DNA of 64,000 nt from Mauremys mutica. Its lineage: Eukaryota > Chordata > Testudines > Geoemydidae. The position numbers were made by a program, and so were the translations under genes. Shown in pieces: positions 47,577 to 59,776 of this stretch (positions are counted from its first letter, which is position 1; every line of letters begins with the position of its first letter). Below the pieces are notes generated by a model, which was not told where the DNA came from, did not search any database, and was given only the letters and a program-made list of their open reading frames with translations. The stretch spans positions 50,495 through 114,494 of the forward strand of contig NW_025422889.1 of NCBI RefSeq assembly GCF_020497125.1. The letters run 5' to 3'.

Positions 47577-50500
47577 CCACCTATAATGAAGGTACAGTTT
47601 TGGTTGGTTTGTTTATATAGAATATATCCATTATATTTCCTTGTCATGACTGGATTCTGTCCTGGCTACCCTTCCACCATGGCTGTAGTGCACCAATGGG
47701 GTGACACCTTGGATAGGTGGAAAACCACAGGCCTTGTGGGCATCACAGGGCACTCTACTGCTTCTCCACACATACCTTCAAGGGGCTTCTTGAATGGCTA
47801 GTCAGCTATACAAGCTGAGGAGTTAAAAAGGGACCACACTTGGTTTCTCAGTATATTTTAATTGTACTGTATAACATACACATTTTGTTTAATAGTAATT
47901 GTAGTGGTCTATTTATATACTTTGAAAAAAAATCAGTTAAACATTTTAATGTAAAATAAAAAAAGTTATCACAAGAGTAAGCTGTTTACTTGATAAGGCT
48001 TTTACACTGTAATTACAAAACTGGACTGAGTAAAAGGGGCAGCAAAAGCTTCCAGTAACGGCCGAGGAACTAGATATTACGCTCTTAACAGCATTTGCAG
48101 CTTAAGAATCTATTTATGAAGACCAAATTCATTGTGAACTCTAACATTTTAAAGAACTACTTTCAATAGTTTGAACACAAATATGTTTAATGACATACAT
48201 TTGTAATAATATAGCCTTATCTACTTAAACAAGAGCTTTCTCCAAAGCCCATTTAACTCAATATGAGTTCTTTACGTTAACTTCCATCAGCTTTGGATTA
48301 GGTCCTAAGTGTCTGTGTCGTGTGTTAAATAATTGTTTGTTTGTTTGTTTGTTTTTTTAAATGCATATCTATATCTATACAGCACTCGTGCTATTGGCAA
48401 TTTTAATATTAATATGTTTCACAATTTAAAACATTTTTATACTCTAGGTTCTAAATATTACTGATGGAATCTACAGTTCTAAATTTCCCCATGAAACTTT
48501 TAGGACCTAGATTTGATTTGCAAATGCTGAACAAGAAATTTTAATATTTATTTTCAAATAGATGATTCAGCTAAATAAAAAATGCAGAGCAACCTTCATA
48601 TTTTTAATTTATTCTTGGTTATTCATTCTCAATTAGAGATAATTCAATCAGATTGGGAAAATAATCTACTGCACAGCAGTCAAAACTCTATCCATGGCAG
48701 AATAGTGGATCAAATTAAAAAAAACCAAACCCTCCACTTAGTAACTTTTTTTTTTTAAAGATTACATTCTGCCAAAGAGGAGGGTACCAGATACAGAAAT
48801 AACCAAAAATATATGGCCTTCACCAGTATTCTTCTTCTTACTATTATTGAGAAGAATTAGTATAAGAGTCATTACTGAAAAGCTTTATTTTCTCATTCAG
48901 GTTTAGCTCATCTAATAGCATGAAGTGGAACAAGCAGAACAAGTTAAGAACTACTGCTCAAGAGTCACATTCTAGCATATATTGGGTTGATTTTGTAGCC
49001 CAGAAGCCCTGTAATCTCACTCATTATACATGTTTGTTGACAAATATACTTGGTGAAAAAAATGCTAAAAATGGTGGCATCTTTCCATTCTTTTTTTAAT
49101 GAGAAACAAATAACTAGTATGACAAATATTACCAATGGAAAAATGACATTGTCTATTGAGAGACTTTAATATGTAGCGAAATGTACTTCTTTTCTAGTAC
49201 AGGCTAAACTGGCTTGTGATATAATACTTCTATCATTTCCAAAGGAAGGAAATAGCTAACTTTAAATAAATAAAGCAAATGGCCACAATGTCCTACTTGC
49301 TAGCAGTACGAGACAATTGAGACAATTTAGCTACAGTCTTTCAATGAGAGAGAAATCTAACTGGGATACATACTTGTGCCCATAGTTTGTGAATGTGGAG
49401 CTTATGTGCTTAAAGCTAAGCTAGTGAGTATACCACAGCAATCTAGGCCAAAAAAAATGGCTACATTTAAAACTAGTGACAATCACATAAGTGTCCTCTA
49501 TTTATTTATATGTGCTAATATTTTTCAAAGGAATTAGAACTTCAGAAGTCAAGTCATAATATACATTGTTGCAATGTATTCCAATATTAGTTTTTAGCCG
49601 GTAGAGATCAGTGACAGAGAAGGCTCACCTCACTTACAGTGCAGGTAGCTCCCTGAACAGACTAAATAAATACTACTCACAAAGCTGAACAATAAATTAT
49701 TGGGCTCAGTGCAGGAATTATTGGAGACATTTTATAGTCTGTGCTATGTAGGTCAGAATTGTTGATCTAATGTTTCATTTGGGTGTTAAAAGTAACGTAT
49801 CTATAAAAGCTCTTTTTTAAAAATAAACTCCTTTTTCAGGATACAATCTAAATGTAAATGTAAACAGATACAGAGAGGACACACCACTGGTTATGAAATT
49901 TCCACCATGCAACTGTAATAAGGTTCAGATACAAGTGAGTTGGGTAAGGTATAAGTAAACTTCAAACTGAATAGCCAAGTTTCGAAGCCGGTGATTTAAT
50001 CTCTGCCCCATCAAATATTGCCCGGACGAGCAATGAATGAAGTAAGAGGGATATTCAATGGTAAAAGCAAAAGGCAATTGTACAACCCTCTCGATTCCCA
50101 TTTCTTTTGACTTTTTATGTGCAGCGTGTCAAGCATACAAAAGGTAGCTGAACTGAGTTTGTTCATCACTACCTTTTTAGGTTGATGCACAATCTAAAAA
50201 GAAAGAGGTGCAACAAGGATTAATACTGACACACAGAGAGTTTTAACCTTCCACACAATGTATGGAAAGCATAATACTGTATGAAATATAGGGAAATACT
50301 TAGGTCCACATTGCACAAAAAGTTATCAAGCTATTAATGGAATTTATTTGAGTTCACTGGTTGATATGGCAAAGCTATCCTAAGGTACATTCCAACACCA
50401 GAAATTTTGCCCTTTGTACATGCAATAGAAGGATGCTACCACTGGAAAAATTTAATCCAAAATATTTCAGTTGGAATTTTGCTTCTGTTTTAATTTATAT

Positions 50501-51773
50501 TTCTTGCAAAGACTGTGATATAAAATTATATGTCTGAGTGCATATGGTTTTATTGAAATGGGAATATCTCATCCAATCAGAGTGCAGGGAGTAAAGGGTC
50601 TCAAGCAAAGCCCACTTGAAGTCAATGAAGGTAATTCCATTAATTTCTTTTCACTTTAGATCAGACCCTTGTGGAGGCAAAAATATGTATTTTTCTTCCA
50701 TTCACTAATTCCCTGTACTCTGTTTGGCTCTGGGAGAATCTGACTGGCAGAATCACTGTACAGTTATTTTTCAGTAATGGTACTATGGATATGGAAATAT
50801 CTCTAACCTAAGTGGCTACTACAATCAATCTGCTCTGCTTCCTGTACTCAATAGTCTCATTTTTGCCACCAGTCAAGATGCCATGTCACTCCCTTCAAAT
50901 GAAGCAGAGAAACTCCAAAATGTACATGAAAAAAGAAAAAAAATACCAGCAAGCAAATAGCATTGTGAAACCACTGAAAGGGAATTGTTAAATAGTTGAC
51001 TGTGGCCCTGCTCCTGCTCCTATTGCAATTAGCTGGAGTCTTGCGGTTGATGTGATTAGGGGTAAAATTATGCCTTTTTTCTAATACCTCTCTGCCCTTC
51101 ATCACTCCTCTCCTGCACAGTTCTTGTTCCCACAATAACTGCCATCTACTTATGTTTTTGTTTATACTGGAAGAATCTTATCCTTTCCCATCCCATTCAG
51201 TTATGAAAGAAAACATTGTAGAAACAAATGTATTGCAGTTATGGTGGGGTGAAGAGTCTCTCTGAGCTGTATGAAGGAAAGTTGGGAGCAAAAGACAAAA
51301 ATGAGGAGAGAAGAATAGATAAGAGGAGTAAAGAAAAGGTGCAAAATGTTCAGGACGAAGTTTTCAAAAATGTTCTTCATTTTGGCTGCCTCAATTTTTG
51401 GGTCCCCAAATTTGGACACCTGCAGATTGATTTTCAGAAGTGCTGGGCACCTAAAGCTCCACATGTCTCAAGATGGGCACCAAGAAATTAAAGAACCCAA
51501 AATAAGAGGACACCTTTAAAAGTTTAGCTCCAATTTTTGACAGTTCAACTTTTAGTAATTTGACAGCATATTTTGTTTTATATTTTCATTTAAAATGTTA
51601 GGATTTTTATACCACAGTGCTATGACCTTGTAAACATAAAACATCCCCCAGTTCTAATAGAAGCCTATCAATTGTTTTCTACATTAGTTTTCTACTTATT
51701 AAAAAAAAAGACAATACACATTTAGACTTTTTATCTCTAATCCTATAGAAACATACATGAAAGGCTGCTTTAC
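47577..51773. other. Plain AT-rich intron upstream of the Ig4 intron's donor
   Basis: A (GTTT)n run lies at about 48333-48353. Weak gtcaatgg-family wording lies near 50570-50680. An old dispersed repeat (aatttttgggtccccaaat, then tcagaagtgctgggcaccta) lies near 51390-51460. An unassigned GC-richer segment is at 47640-47815. Otherwise nothing is recognised. Confidence 0.5.
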
Positions 51774-51919
51774 CTTGTCACCTTCAGAAAAAGTTATTCC
51801 ATCGATGGCTCTTTTCCAAGTAATTTCTGGGACAGGTTCTCCTTCTGCCTCACATATCAGTGTTGTTTGACCATTTTCAAATGTGGTTTCATTTTTAAGA
51901 TGTATTATCTGAGGCTGTA
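51774..51919 (-). CDS. NCAM2: NCAM2 exon: first half of Ig domain 4
   Basis: This 146-bp exon begins with two bases completing a Val codon (upstream intron phase 1) and ends on a codon boundary (phase 0). It reads [17 protein letters not shown], then [20 protein letters not shown], then [11 protein letters not shown]. It supplies the early strands of the Ig fold: the first disulphide Cys in TLICEAEG and the core Trp in ITWKR. Asn-Glu-Thr near the start is an N-glycosylation sequon. The acceptor AG is at 51921-51920 after a T-rich tract; the donor gtaaag is at 51773-51768. Together with 24272-24422 it gives a 99-codon module bounded by phase-1 introns. Recognised as NCAM2 from the family sequence, clearly distinct from NCAM1. 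The frame is open. Confidence 0.96.
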
Positions 51920-52321
51920 CTGTTAAAAGTATAAATTATATTACTCACTGTGCATCAGAAACATTACATAGCAGTCTATCTTTAAATGTCCTTTTTGTTT
52001 TAAAAGTTCATTCATGTTTATTCCATTGGGATTATCAGCAGCACTATTTCAAAATCCATGGGACAACACAGCAAAATGAACTGCAGAGTGGGACTTATTT
52101 TTTAAAACATTGTAGGTCAAAATTGAATACACACCTTGCATTATTATCAAGTTAAATACATCCTATGAAAAAACAAACAAACAGCATGAACATAATATTA
52201 AGGCAAAGAAATCAAGCACTCAGGTGTGCAGACATGAAATGTTCAAGTTGAAATCTCAACATTACTTCTGCTCCTTTGTACTTATGCCTTAAAACATTGA
52301 TATTGAAATGATCCTGAGTTT

Positions 52322-52577
52322 GAGGCCTGCTCTACACTTAAAATGTAAATTGAACTAGCAGTGTATCTTAGGAGGTGTTAAAAATTCACATGCTTGAGTG
52401 CCACAGTTAAGCCAACTTAGCCCCCGGGATAGACGTGGCTAGGTCAATGGAATGATTATTTCACTGACCTAGTTACTGCAATTTAGGGAGATGAATTACC
52501 TTTATTGACAGAAAAAGCAATTTTATTGCTATAGACTGCAGCTGTGACATGGTAGTACCTGTAGTGTAGCCATGCCC
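52322..52577. mobile_element. Decayed hairpin-type MITE with aggcctgctctacact / agtgtagccatgcc ends
   Basis: The termini resemble the element at 13764. Internal segments are mutually complementary (ctaggtcaatgga, then ttcactgacctag, near 52440-52475). It has lost most CpG sites, so it is old. Confidence 0.6.
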
Positions 52578-52839
52578 TGAGATCACTCAGATATTAAGAC
52601 AGACCAATGCCCTATACTACGTTAACTATGAATCAGTCTAAACCTTTTTAGCCTGCTGAATTTAACCTTTCATAACTGCAAAACTATTAAAACAATTTTC
52701 TCCAAACTGAGGCCCTGATCCTGAAGAGATCCATGCAGGTGGACTCTTGACAACTGGAAATCCACATGGATGCAAGGGTCCATATGCATGGACAACATTA
52801 CAGGACCAGAGCCTTTACTAATGCTAAATTATTGTGTGC

Positions 52840-52930
52840 TAAAGCCTCAGTCAGAATACAAGTTCCATTGTGCTTGGTGCTTTAAAAACACAGTTCCTGT
52901 CCCAAAGAACACATTTTAAAAAAGATAAAA
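52840..52930 (+). repeat. L2-like 3' UTR fragment
   Basis: Reads ccattgtgcttggtgcttta, then cagttcctgtcccaaagaac, related to 37450 and 62090. Confidence 0.5.
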
Positions 52931-54292
52931 AACAAACATACAAAAATAGACAAAGGTTGGGGGAAAGGGATACAACATATAAGCAAAGTGATTAAGATAA
53001 AGATGGTCACACATCTTATTTCCATTTTTTCTATATAGTTATACTATTAGGATTTTGCTCAGTCTTCCACCCACACAAATCATTTTGAAGTAAAGAGTAA
53101 AGCATGAAAAATTTTAGCCTGATAGTTGAATAGTTTAGAAAGTAATGTGTGAGAAAACAAAATTGTTTCCAAAAATATTTCCATGATTTCCCCTAACTAT
53201 AGTGGTCACTGTTGTCTATTGCTACCATCCCATACAGCCTCTTTTAAGGCAAACACAAGTGGTTACAGTGGTGACCGCTGTGTCAAGTATATTTGACAAA
53301 GCTAACAAATTTCAATACTCTAAACATTTGCTGCTTATTTTGAGACAAACTCTATAGTCTTACCCTTGGTGTAACCCCAATGACGTAAATGTGATTTCAT
53401 GCAGAACAAATCGGTGAAGAATTTCACCCATTATCTCTCTTTCCTGTTTATTAAATTCAGTGACCACTGGAACAATACAAGACTGTTTCATGTTAAAATT
53501 TTAGATATGGAACTATCCATAAATAAATGAATAAATAAATAAATTCTGTTTCTACTAAGGATGTTTGCATCCATGCAGGAAGAAGATAAGACATGGTCAA
53601 AAGTTTAGGGGCATAAAATAGAGGCAGGTCACTAATATTACTTCATTTTTAACCAGATTTTCCCAATTTGGTTCTCAATGCAAAATGTGGTATCTATGTG
53701 AGAACCATTGACCTGCATGTCATACATTCTACAGTATTAGTAGTTGCTCTAAAGTCAGGGCTTAAGACAGTTTCCCATAATAAAATCCTGATTTCTAACT
53801 CACACATGCATGCACACACCAAATTTCCCCCAAAAGAAACAAATTCCCCCAACATTTTACATGGTACGTCTCATCCCCAGAACAGGGATTATTTTTAAAT
53901 TAAGAAAATAATTAAAATGAGTTGTAAAATTACAATGTTTAAAAACTTTCTATGCCAGTAAAAAATTGAAGATCCCCCTAACTTTTCTGTCTCATCATAG
54001 CTCCAGAAAGGCTTACACTGCAAACTTCAGTTCTGTTTAATTTAGTTTCCCTTGCTGAGAAGTACCTTTTAGTGTCTCTGCAGGAAGTTAGTGGGAGAGT
54101 TATAAAAATGTTTCATATTAAAAAAAAGTATATAAGAACATTGTTTACATAGCTGAGCACACTAAGCTAGAAAATGCCAAATTTAAGGTTGCCTGTTTAA
54201 CCTTAATTCACCTCAGTTTTTCAAATGCATTATAATAATTCAATTATGTGATCACATACTACTTGTTCACAGGATTTCTGGCTACATCAGCA
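52931..54292. other. Plain AT-rich intron with (ATAA)n
   Basis: An (AAAT/ATAA) run lies at 53520-53544. Weak old-repeat wording is near 53360-53430. Nothing else. Confidence 0.55.
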
Positions 54293-54383
54293 CATAGAAT
54301 CATAAAATATCAGGGTTGGAAGGGTCCTCAGGAGTTTAATCTAGTCCAACCCCCTGTTTAAAGCAGAACCAATCCCCCAGACC
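54293..54383 (-). mobile_element. Short CR1 3' end, minus strand
   Basis: atagaatcataaaatatcag followed by ggttggaagggtcctcagga and ctagtccaaccccctgttta. Only about 90 bp of the CR1 tail. Confidence 0.85.
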
Positions 54384-54514
54384 CACCCATACATTAGTAA
54401 CTGCACACTAATTAAGCCTTACACTGCATATGGAATTATTAATTTCATCATGGACTTTTCTATGGTGTTCAGAAGTGCTTCAGTGTATCAAACATTAGTT
54501 AATTTACTTTCACA

Positions 54515-54690
54515 ACTTGCCTGAGAGATAGGAGAGTATTAATATTCCCATTTACAGATGGGAAAACTAAAACAGAGTATTTTATCTAATGCCAGTAAGT
54601 AAATATGTGACAAAGCCAGGGTAAGAACTCAGGATGAACTCTGATTTTAAGCTTGTGCTCATTCCTTCAGACCACACAGCCTAAGGTACT
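54515..54690 (+). repeat. MIR/CORE-SINE fragment
   Basis: Reads cccatttacagatgggaaaa, then gacaaagccagggtaagaac, then cattccttcagaccacacag. Confidence 0.7.
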
Positions 54691-56851
54691 GAACCACCAC
54701 AGCTCCCATTAACTTTGGTTGCAATTGTGATTCTGCTTTAGGCAACTTGCCTGTATTGCATCATAAAGGAGTTCTGCTGCAGATCTAGGGACCAAAGGAA
54801 GTTCTCTTGGATGGCAATCAACTACCTTAATTACAAGACTATCCTTTCTCTTCTTACAGTCCTTTGATTCATTCTCTTCCCACATTCCAACTTCCAAAGT
54901 AAATGAGACAGGGGTCCTCTAGCCTTATTCACTAAACAATCCTGGTTCATTCTCACAACACCATCAATCTTGTATATTGAATAAGGCAGGAGTTCTGTTG
55001 GAAAAAATAGTGTGTGATCATATAACTAAAGGTTGTACCTTTATGCATATGCAACAGCTGGCAAATTTATGGTTGTCCTAGTCACCTTAATTTTGGCCTC
55101 TTTTATGTTTGAAATTGGACTTTGCAACTTTAACATTCTTTTAAGAGATTGTAGTATTTTGCATGCAGTGTATTCCTAGATTAAAAAACAAAAAACAAAC
55201 AAACAAACCAAAAAAACCCTCAAACTGCATCCTGTAGAACCATACTGACCCTCTCATCGGTCCACAGCACAGGCCTTTACAAATTGAGATAAAGCAATAA
55301 CCAATAGCAGCAATATGCTGTTATCTTCAGTGTAAACCAGTCACTATGTGACACATTTTACTATTGGTTTGCACAAGTATTTGTTAGACAGGAGAAAAAT
55401 ATTAGATTGTATTACTGGCTTAGGAGGGGATTGCTGTCCAATGGTTACAAATAGCTAAGCCAAGTACCCAGAACTACTTCAGCAAAGCAGTGTCACTAAG
55501 TGGGTGGATAATACTTGCCTGCTTCTTAAAGTATGTGCTAGGAGGCCTTGCTCAATAACAAGAACCATGAAGTGCCCAGAAGTAACACCAGTCAGTGGAA
55601 GAACTGAGACTGGGACTCATAATTTTCTCTTGGCCACCGACACAGTGCATCTTGAGCTAGCCCAATACTGCCAGTCATAAGAGTTCAAAACTTGAGTCAA
55701 AGCCAAAAATGGGAGATTGTAAAAAATTATAAACTGCAGTGGGGGACTTTTTTCCACTCTTCTCTTTGGACTTTTTACTTTTTTGGGGAAGTTCCCACTG
55801 CCAATATCTATATTTCCTTACTGGTTGAAAATTCAACCTTAAATATATACACAAATATGCCCTCCTGCCCCACAATACTACTCAGAGGGTCAGGAGTTAC
55901 TCTCTTCTAACTTCTATGGCAGGAGACATGCCATGCTATTGCTCTCAAAATTCAGGCTCTGTTAGCCTCCTGCCTCCTTCCCCACCCACCAATCCCTTCC
56001 CTTCACAATCTCTTATTCTCCCACATTTTCCAAACATGCTCTCTTGGTCTCTTTACACCTAAAAGTATCTGTGGCCGATAACGGGTGCACCTGATCAAGT
56101 GCTAATCATGGTCTAGCTGCCAGGCATGTCCACTATCATTTCAGAAAACTGGGTTCAAACAAGGCTTCATTTTCTTGCATCCAACAGACTCTCTCTATCA
56201 CCCCACCACATCCCCCTGTCCCTATTTATTCCCCAGTCTCCATTCCTGATCCCTCCACATTCCCTATCACTATCTCTACTTACATTCCTTATACCTTCCA
56301 CATCCTTCACCCCTGCTGTCACTCATCTTCCAGATCCCCACCTCAGTTTCATGTCCTGCATTTGAACATTCCCCTTTCGTCCACCTGGATCACATGAATA
56401 GTGACTAAAGGGCCATGCTCTTTCCGAATGGCAGGATGGCTTTTGCCTCATTGGAAACAAGGGGACGTGGTGGCCACCTTTACTAAGGGAATCCTCACTT
56501 TTATCAGCTAACACTGTAGGGAAATGGTGGCCATCTTGCCTGAGGGCAGCCTGTGGCTTCAGTCCCATTGACAAGAATGAGAGATGTTGTTCATTTTGGT
56601 TAAGGGCAAAACTACGTTTTGGAAGCTAGAAGAAAATCATGTTAAATCTCAAAATAATCCCCATCTACCACTCTCCTATTCCTTTTCTATAAGAAAGATA
56701 TAAAGCTTGATGTTCATTAACCACAGAGCTTGCCTTACAAATTGTGTGTGCCCTCCTTTTGTAGAAGTTATTCGTATTAGCATATCAATATTTTCCAAAA
56801 TTTATGCATGACAAACAATTCAATTTTCCCAAAAGAATGCATGCTCTAAGC
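54691..56851. other. Plain intron; pyrimidine-rich segment
   Basis: The segment 56170-56340 is unusually C/T-rich on the plus strand. A segment near 56400-56560 has two related phrases (gtggtggccacctttac and aatggtggccatcttgcc) and may be an unnamed repeat. No exon seen. Confidence 0.5.
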
Positions 56852-57669
56852 CAGTGGTCCCCAACCTTTTTGTGGCCAGTAGCACATTCATGTTTTCAGA
56901 AGAGTGTGACGGGCACCAGCAATTTTTCAAGGCTTATTTTGTATTTGTACATTAAATAATATGAAAAACATCATATTTAATATTACCTAATATATGAATC
57001 GCTAAGATAAAAAGTGTAATTTTACATGTAAAAGGTATTAAATTAAATTATTCGGCAATTACTCTTTCACCTTACCATGTGAATTTGCTCTTTTTTATCT
57101 ACCTGTAAGAAAAATTAAGGCGTTTTTACAAAATAAATACCATAAACAGTTTTCATCTTATTAATTTAAAAAAAGTAAAACATTGTTGAAACTGCTGGTC
57201 CAAATATATTTATTATTCTTACTTTAACATAGAATGAAGCCTGCAGCCCCGGAGTTCTCTGTCCCCGGCAGGTGCAGGGTCACGGCTTCTTTCCGGCTTA
57301 AGCCACGGCCCCGCATCTGCCAGGGACTGAGAACACCGGTGCCTGCAGCCCCGGAGTTCTCTGTCCCCGGCAGGGGCGGAGCCACATCTTCTCTCCAGCT
57401 TCGAAGCCAGAGAGAAGGGCTCGGTGCCTGCCGTGGTCTGAGAACACCGGCGCCTACAGCCTGCAGCCCCAGAGAAGCCAGAGAGAAGCCGCAGCCCCGC
57501 GCCTGCCAGGGACAGAGAAAGCTGGTGCCTGCAGCCTGCAGCCCTGGAGTACTCTGTCCGCAGCAGGCTTGGGACCCCAGCTTCTCTCCCCTGCTGGGCA
57601 CTAGGCGGGCACACATAAATGCCCCGGCAGGCGCCATGGCGCCCACGGACACCGCGTTGGGGACCACTG
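56852..57669. mobile_element. hAT-type transposon, 818 bp, with internal GC-rich tandem repeat
   Basis: The ends cagtggtccccaac and gttggggaccactg are perfect 14-bp inverted repeats. They are flanked by ctctaagc (56844-56851) and ctctaaac (57670-57677), an 8-bp target duplication with one change. The first half (to about 57235) is AT-rich. The second half is GC-rich and made of repeated units beginning gcctgcagcc or gcctacagcc at 57239, 57341, 57452 and 57527. Reading frames across it on both strands, up to 186 residues, are repeat translations and not a transposase. Confidence 0.9.
57239..57640. repeat. Imperfect tandem repeat, about four units of 75-110 bp
   Basis: Units begin at 57239, 57341, 57452 and 57527. 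The first two share ccggagttctctgtccccgg exactly. It is GC-rich and lies within the hAT element. Confidence 0.8.
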
Positions 57670-57677
57670 CTCTAAAC

Positions 57678-59009
57678 CTTACATGTAAAAAGCCTTGATC
57701 TTTACAGGTTCTACTATTCTTAAAGACCTTTTTCCAGTGGGTCACTATAAGAGGAAAACATTCAGCTTGACATTTTAGACACAAGGAGCTGACATTTAAC
57801 AGACTAACTACTGATTAATCATGGAATATTCCTAGCTGACAATTATTGCTAAGAGGAAGGAGAAAAGCTTGAAAGGGAAAAAAGGATACTATATCATTGC
57901 CCTGTTTTTATAGGCCATAAGATCATAATTCACTATTGACCTAAAGGTCTGCAATGTATTATGGTAGTTGGTTAACTTTTAATTATACAGATAGGATAAT
58001 AAGATAGTATTTTTAAAAAATGAGAGCTATGCATCTATGCAACAGTGAGGTACCAGGACTTATGTGGATAGGAAAACTAGAACAGACTTTTAAATCTGTA
58101 AATGTTCTTCCTCTGATTGGATACAGCCATTCTCAAATTAAATTGATACTTGCTTACAGTACTATTGACCAGACAAGCAACCAATGGAATTATGGAATCT
58201 TGGGATGCCAATCCAGAAAGGTTGAAGGTTTATGTTAACATAAACATAAGTGCTTTTATTGTAAGTAAAGCACTTACAATAAAATGTACTAACAAGCAGT
58301 GATCTTGCTGAGATATCTGTCTGGAATGAAAGAAGATTCAGGAAAGAAAGGACTTGCATGCAAGCTTAGTTAAAGTGAAAATTGTTATGCAGAAAACAAA
58401 ATGGACAGTCCCCTATAAAAAAAAATATTTCACAAATGAGACACTAACAAAGAGACTAAACATCCATCAGAGAAACAACATTTAAAGGTAAGAAAGAATG
58501 TCTGTTGTCTGAGCAGTCAAGTCAGTCACTAGATAAGATCTATGTAGTATTTTATCTATACATAAAGGTTACATTATTCCTCCAGAACATAAAGTTTAAT
58601 CTAAAGAACGATAAGTGTCCATCTGAAGTATTAATGGAAGATTATACGGAACCTTTTCTAGTCTGTGACACTAGTTTCCATATCTACCCACTTAAAATTA
58701 AATGTTGGGTTTGTTTTTGTTTGCTTTGTTTTTTTCAGCTTTTAGGAGTCAGGTTTTCAAGCTTTTCTCTGCAAAAGAATGAGGGTTAAAAACTTTATTT
58801 TTAATATGAGATTCTCACATAATCCAATAACTCTAGGAGGTGGCACTTTAAGAAAAATACCAAATATTGCAAGACTCATAATAAAAATCACAAGACTTGG
58901 CAATACCGTAATGTTGTTGATTGTCCTTTTCCTTACTGTCTTCAAAAGAGCCCCCAGTTTTATCCAGGGTCAGAAAGTTCCTGGAGGATCTTCGGACAAG
59001 GGGTTAATA
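57678..59009. other. Intron with two adjacent palindromes
   Basis: Apart from the palindromes at 58228-58284, nothing is recognised. Confidence 0.55.
58228..58284. repeat. Perfect 18-bp palindrome next to a 13-bp-stem hairpin
   Basis: gtttatgttaacataaac (58228-58245) is its own reverse complement. Nine bases... then ttttattgtaagt (58254-58266) pairs exactly with acttacaataaaa (58272-58284) across a 5-base loop. Confidence 0.92.
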
Positions 59010-59185
59010 CAGGGCTGCCCAGAGGATTCAGGGGGCCTGGGGCAAAGCAATTTCAGGGGCCCCTTCCATAAAAAAAAGTTGCAATACAATAGAATACTAT
59101 ATTCTCGGGGGGGCCCCTGCGTGGCCCAGGGCCTGGGGCAAATTGCCCCACTTTCCCCACTCCCCCCCTCCTCTCGGCGGCCCTG
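59010..59185. mobile_element. hAT-type MITE, 176 bp
   Basis: Perfect 8-bp target duplication ggttaata (59002-59009 and 59186-59193). Termini cagggctgccc and ggcggccctg. The interior has many gggggcc and ggcccc runs that pair with each other. Non-coding. Confidence 0.93.
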
Positions 59186-59634
59186 GGTTAATAAGACTCA
59201 GGACTAGGAAAATGTTTAAGATCAGAGACATTGCTGTTTCTGGAAAGAACTACCTCAAGCCAGCTAATCATAAAGATATAGCGAAACTGCAACCCCCTCT
59301 GCTTCCAGAATGGACTGTGAGTTTGGTAAATATACTGCAGGCCAATGAGAAGCCAAAGAAGAGACAGAGCTACTTGAGATGCAAGTTCCTGAGACAGCAT
59401 TGTAGGTTCCGAGGTAATCAGGACTTACAGATACACTTTTAAGGAAGGACTGACTTGGACAAATCTATCTTGAATCCATGGGCCATGAGGGAGCAGTCTC
59501 CTTCTGAACAAATTCTTCAATATCAAATTAATGCAGTAGGAATCTAAGACTTCCTTTTCTGAGAGCACTGATATCACTGTCTCTATAGCAAGGCATACTG
59601 GACTGTAACATTTTTTCTCTCTTTTCTAGGACAA

Positions 59635-59652
59635 CGAGAGAGAGAGAGAGGG
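59635..59652. repeat. (GA)n microsatellite
   Basis: Short GA run directly before the next element's target duplication. Confidence 0.9.
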
Positions 59653-59659
59653 AGGCAGA

Positions 59660-59768
59660 TAGGGTGACCAGACAGGATGGGGAGGTGGGGGGTAATAGGA
59701 GCTTATAAAAGAAAAAGAAAACAAAAATGGGGACTGTCCCTATAAAATCGGGACATCTGGTCACCCTA
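59660..59768. mobile_element. MITE of 109 bp with tagggtgaccaga ends and 8-bp target duplication
   Basis: The 13-bp ends tagggtgaccaga and tctggtcacccta are perfect inverted repeats. The flanks gaggcaga (59652-59659 and 59769-59776) are identical, which supports the hAT superfamily. The interior contains the complementary phrase tcgggacatctggtcaccct. Non-coding. Confidence 0.93.
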
Positions 59769-59776
59769 GAGGCAGA

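Larger units (their letters stand above)
24423..51773 (-). other. NCAM2: NCAM2 intron splitting Ig domain 4 (complete, 27,351 bp)
   Basis: A phase-0 intron bounded by GT at 51773-51772 and AG at 24424-24423. A pyrimidine-rich tract (tttctctttcttg) precedes the acceptor. It holds the repeats listed inside it and no additional exon that I could see. Confidence 0.93.

Noticed and set aside
48333..55204. Short GTTT, ATAA and AAAC runs considered as a CRISPR-like or regularly spaced array
   Set aside because: They are simple microsatellites with no spacer-repeat regularity.
57219..57784. Long open frames (up to 186 codons) on both strands
   Set aside because: They translate a GC-rich tandem repeat inside a hAT element. 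Overlapping frames on both strands are open and none shows a protein family.
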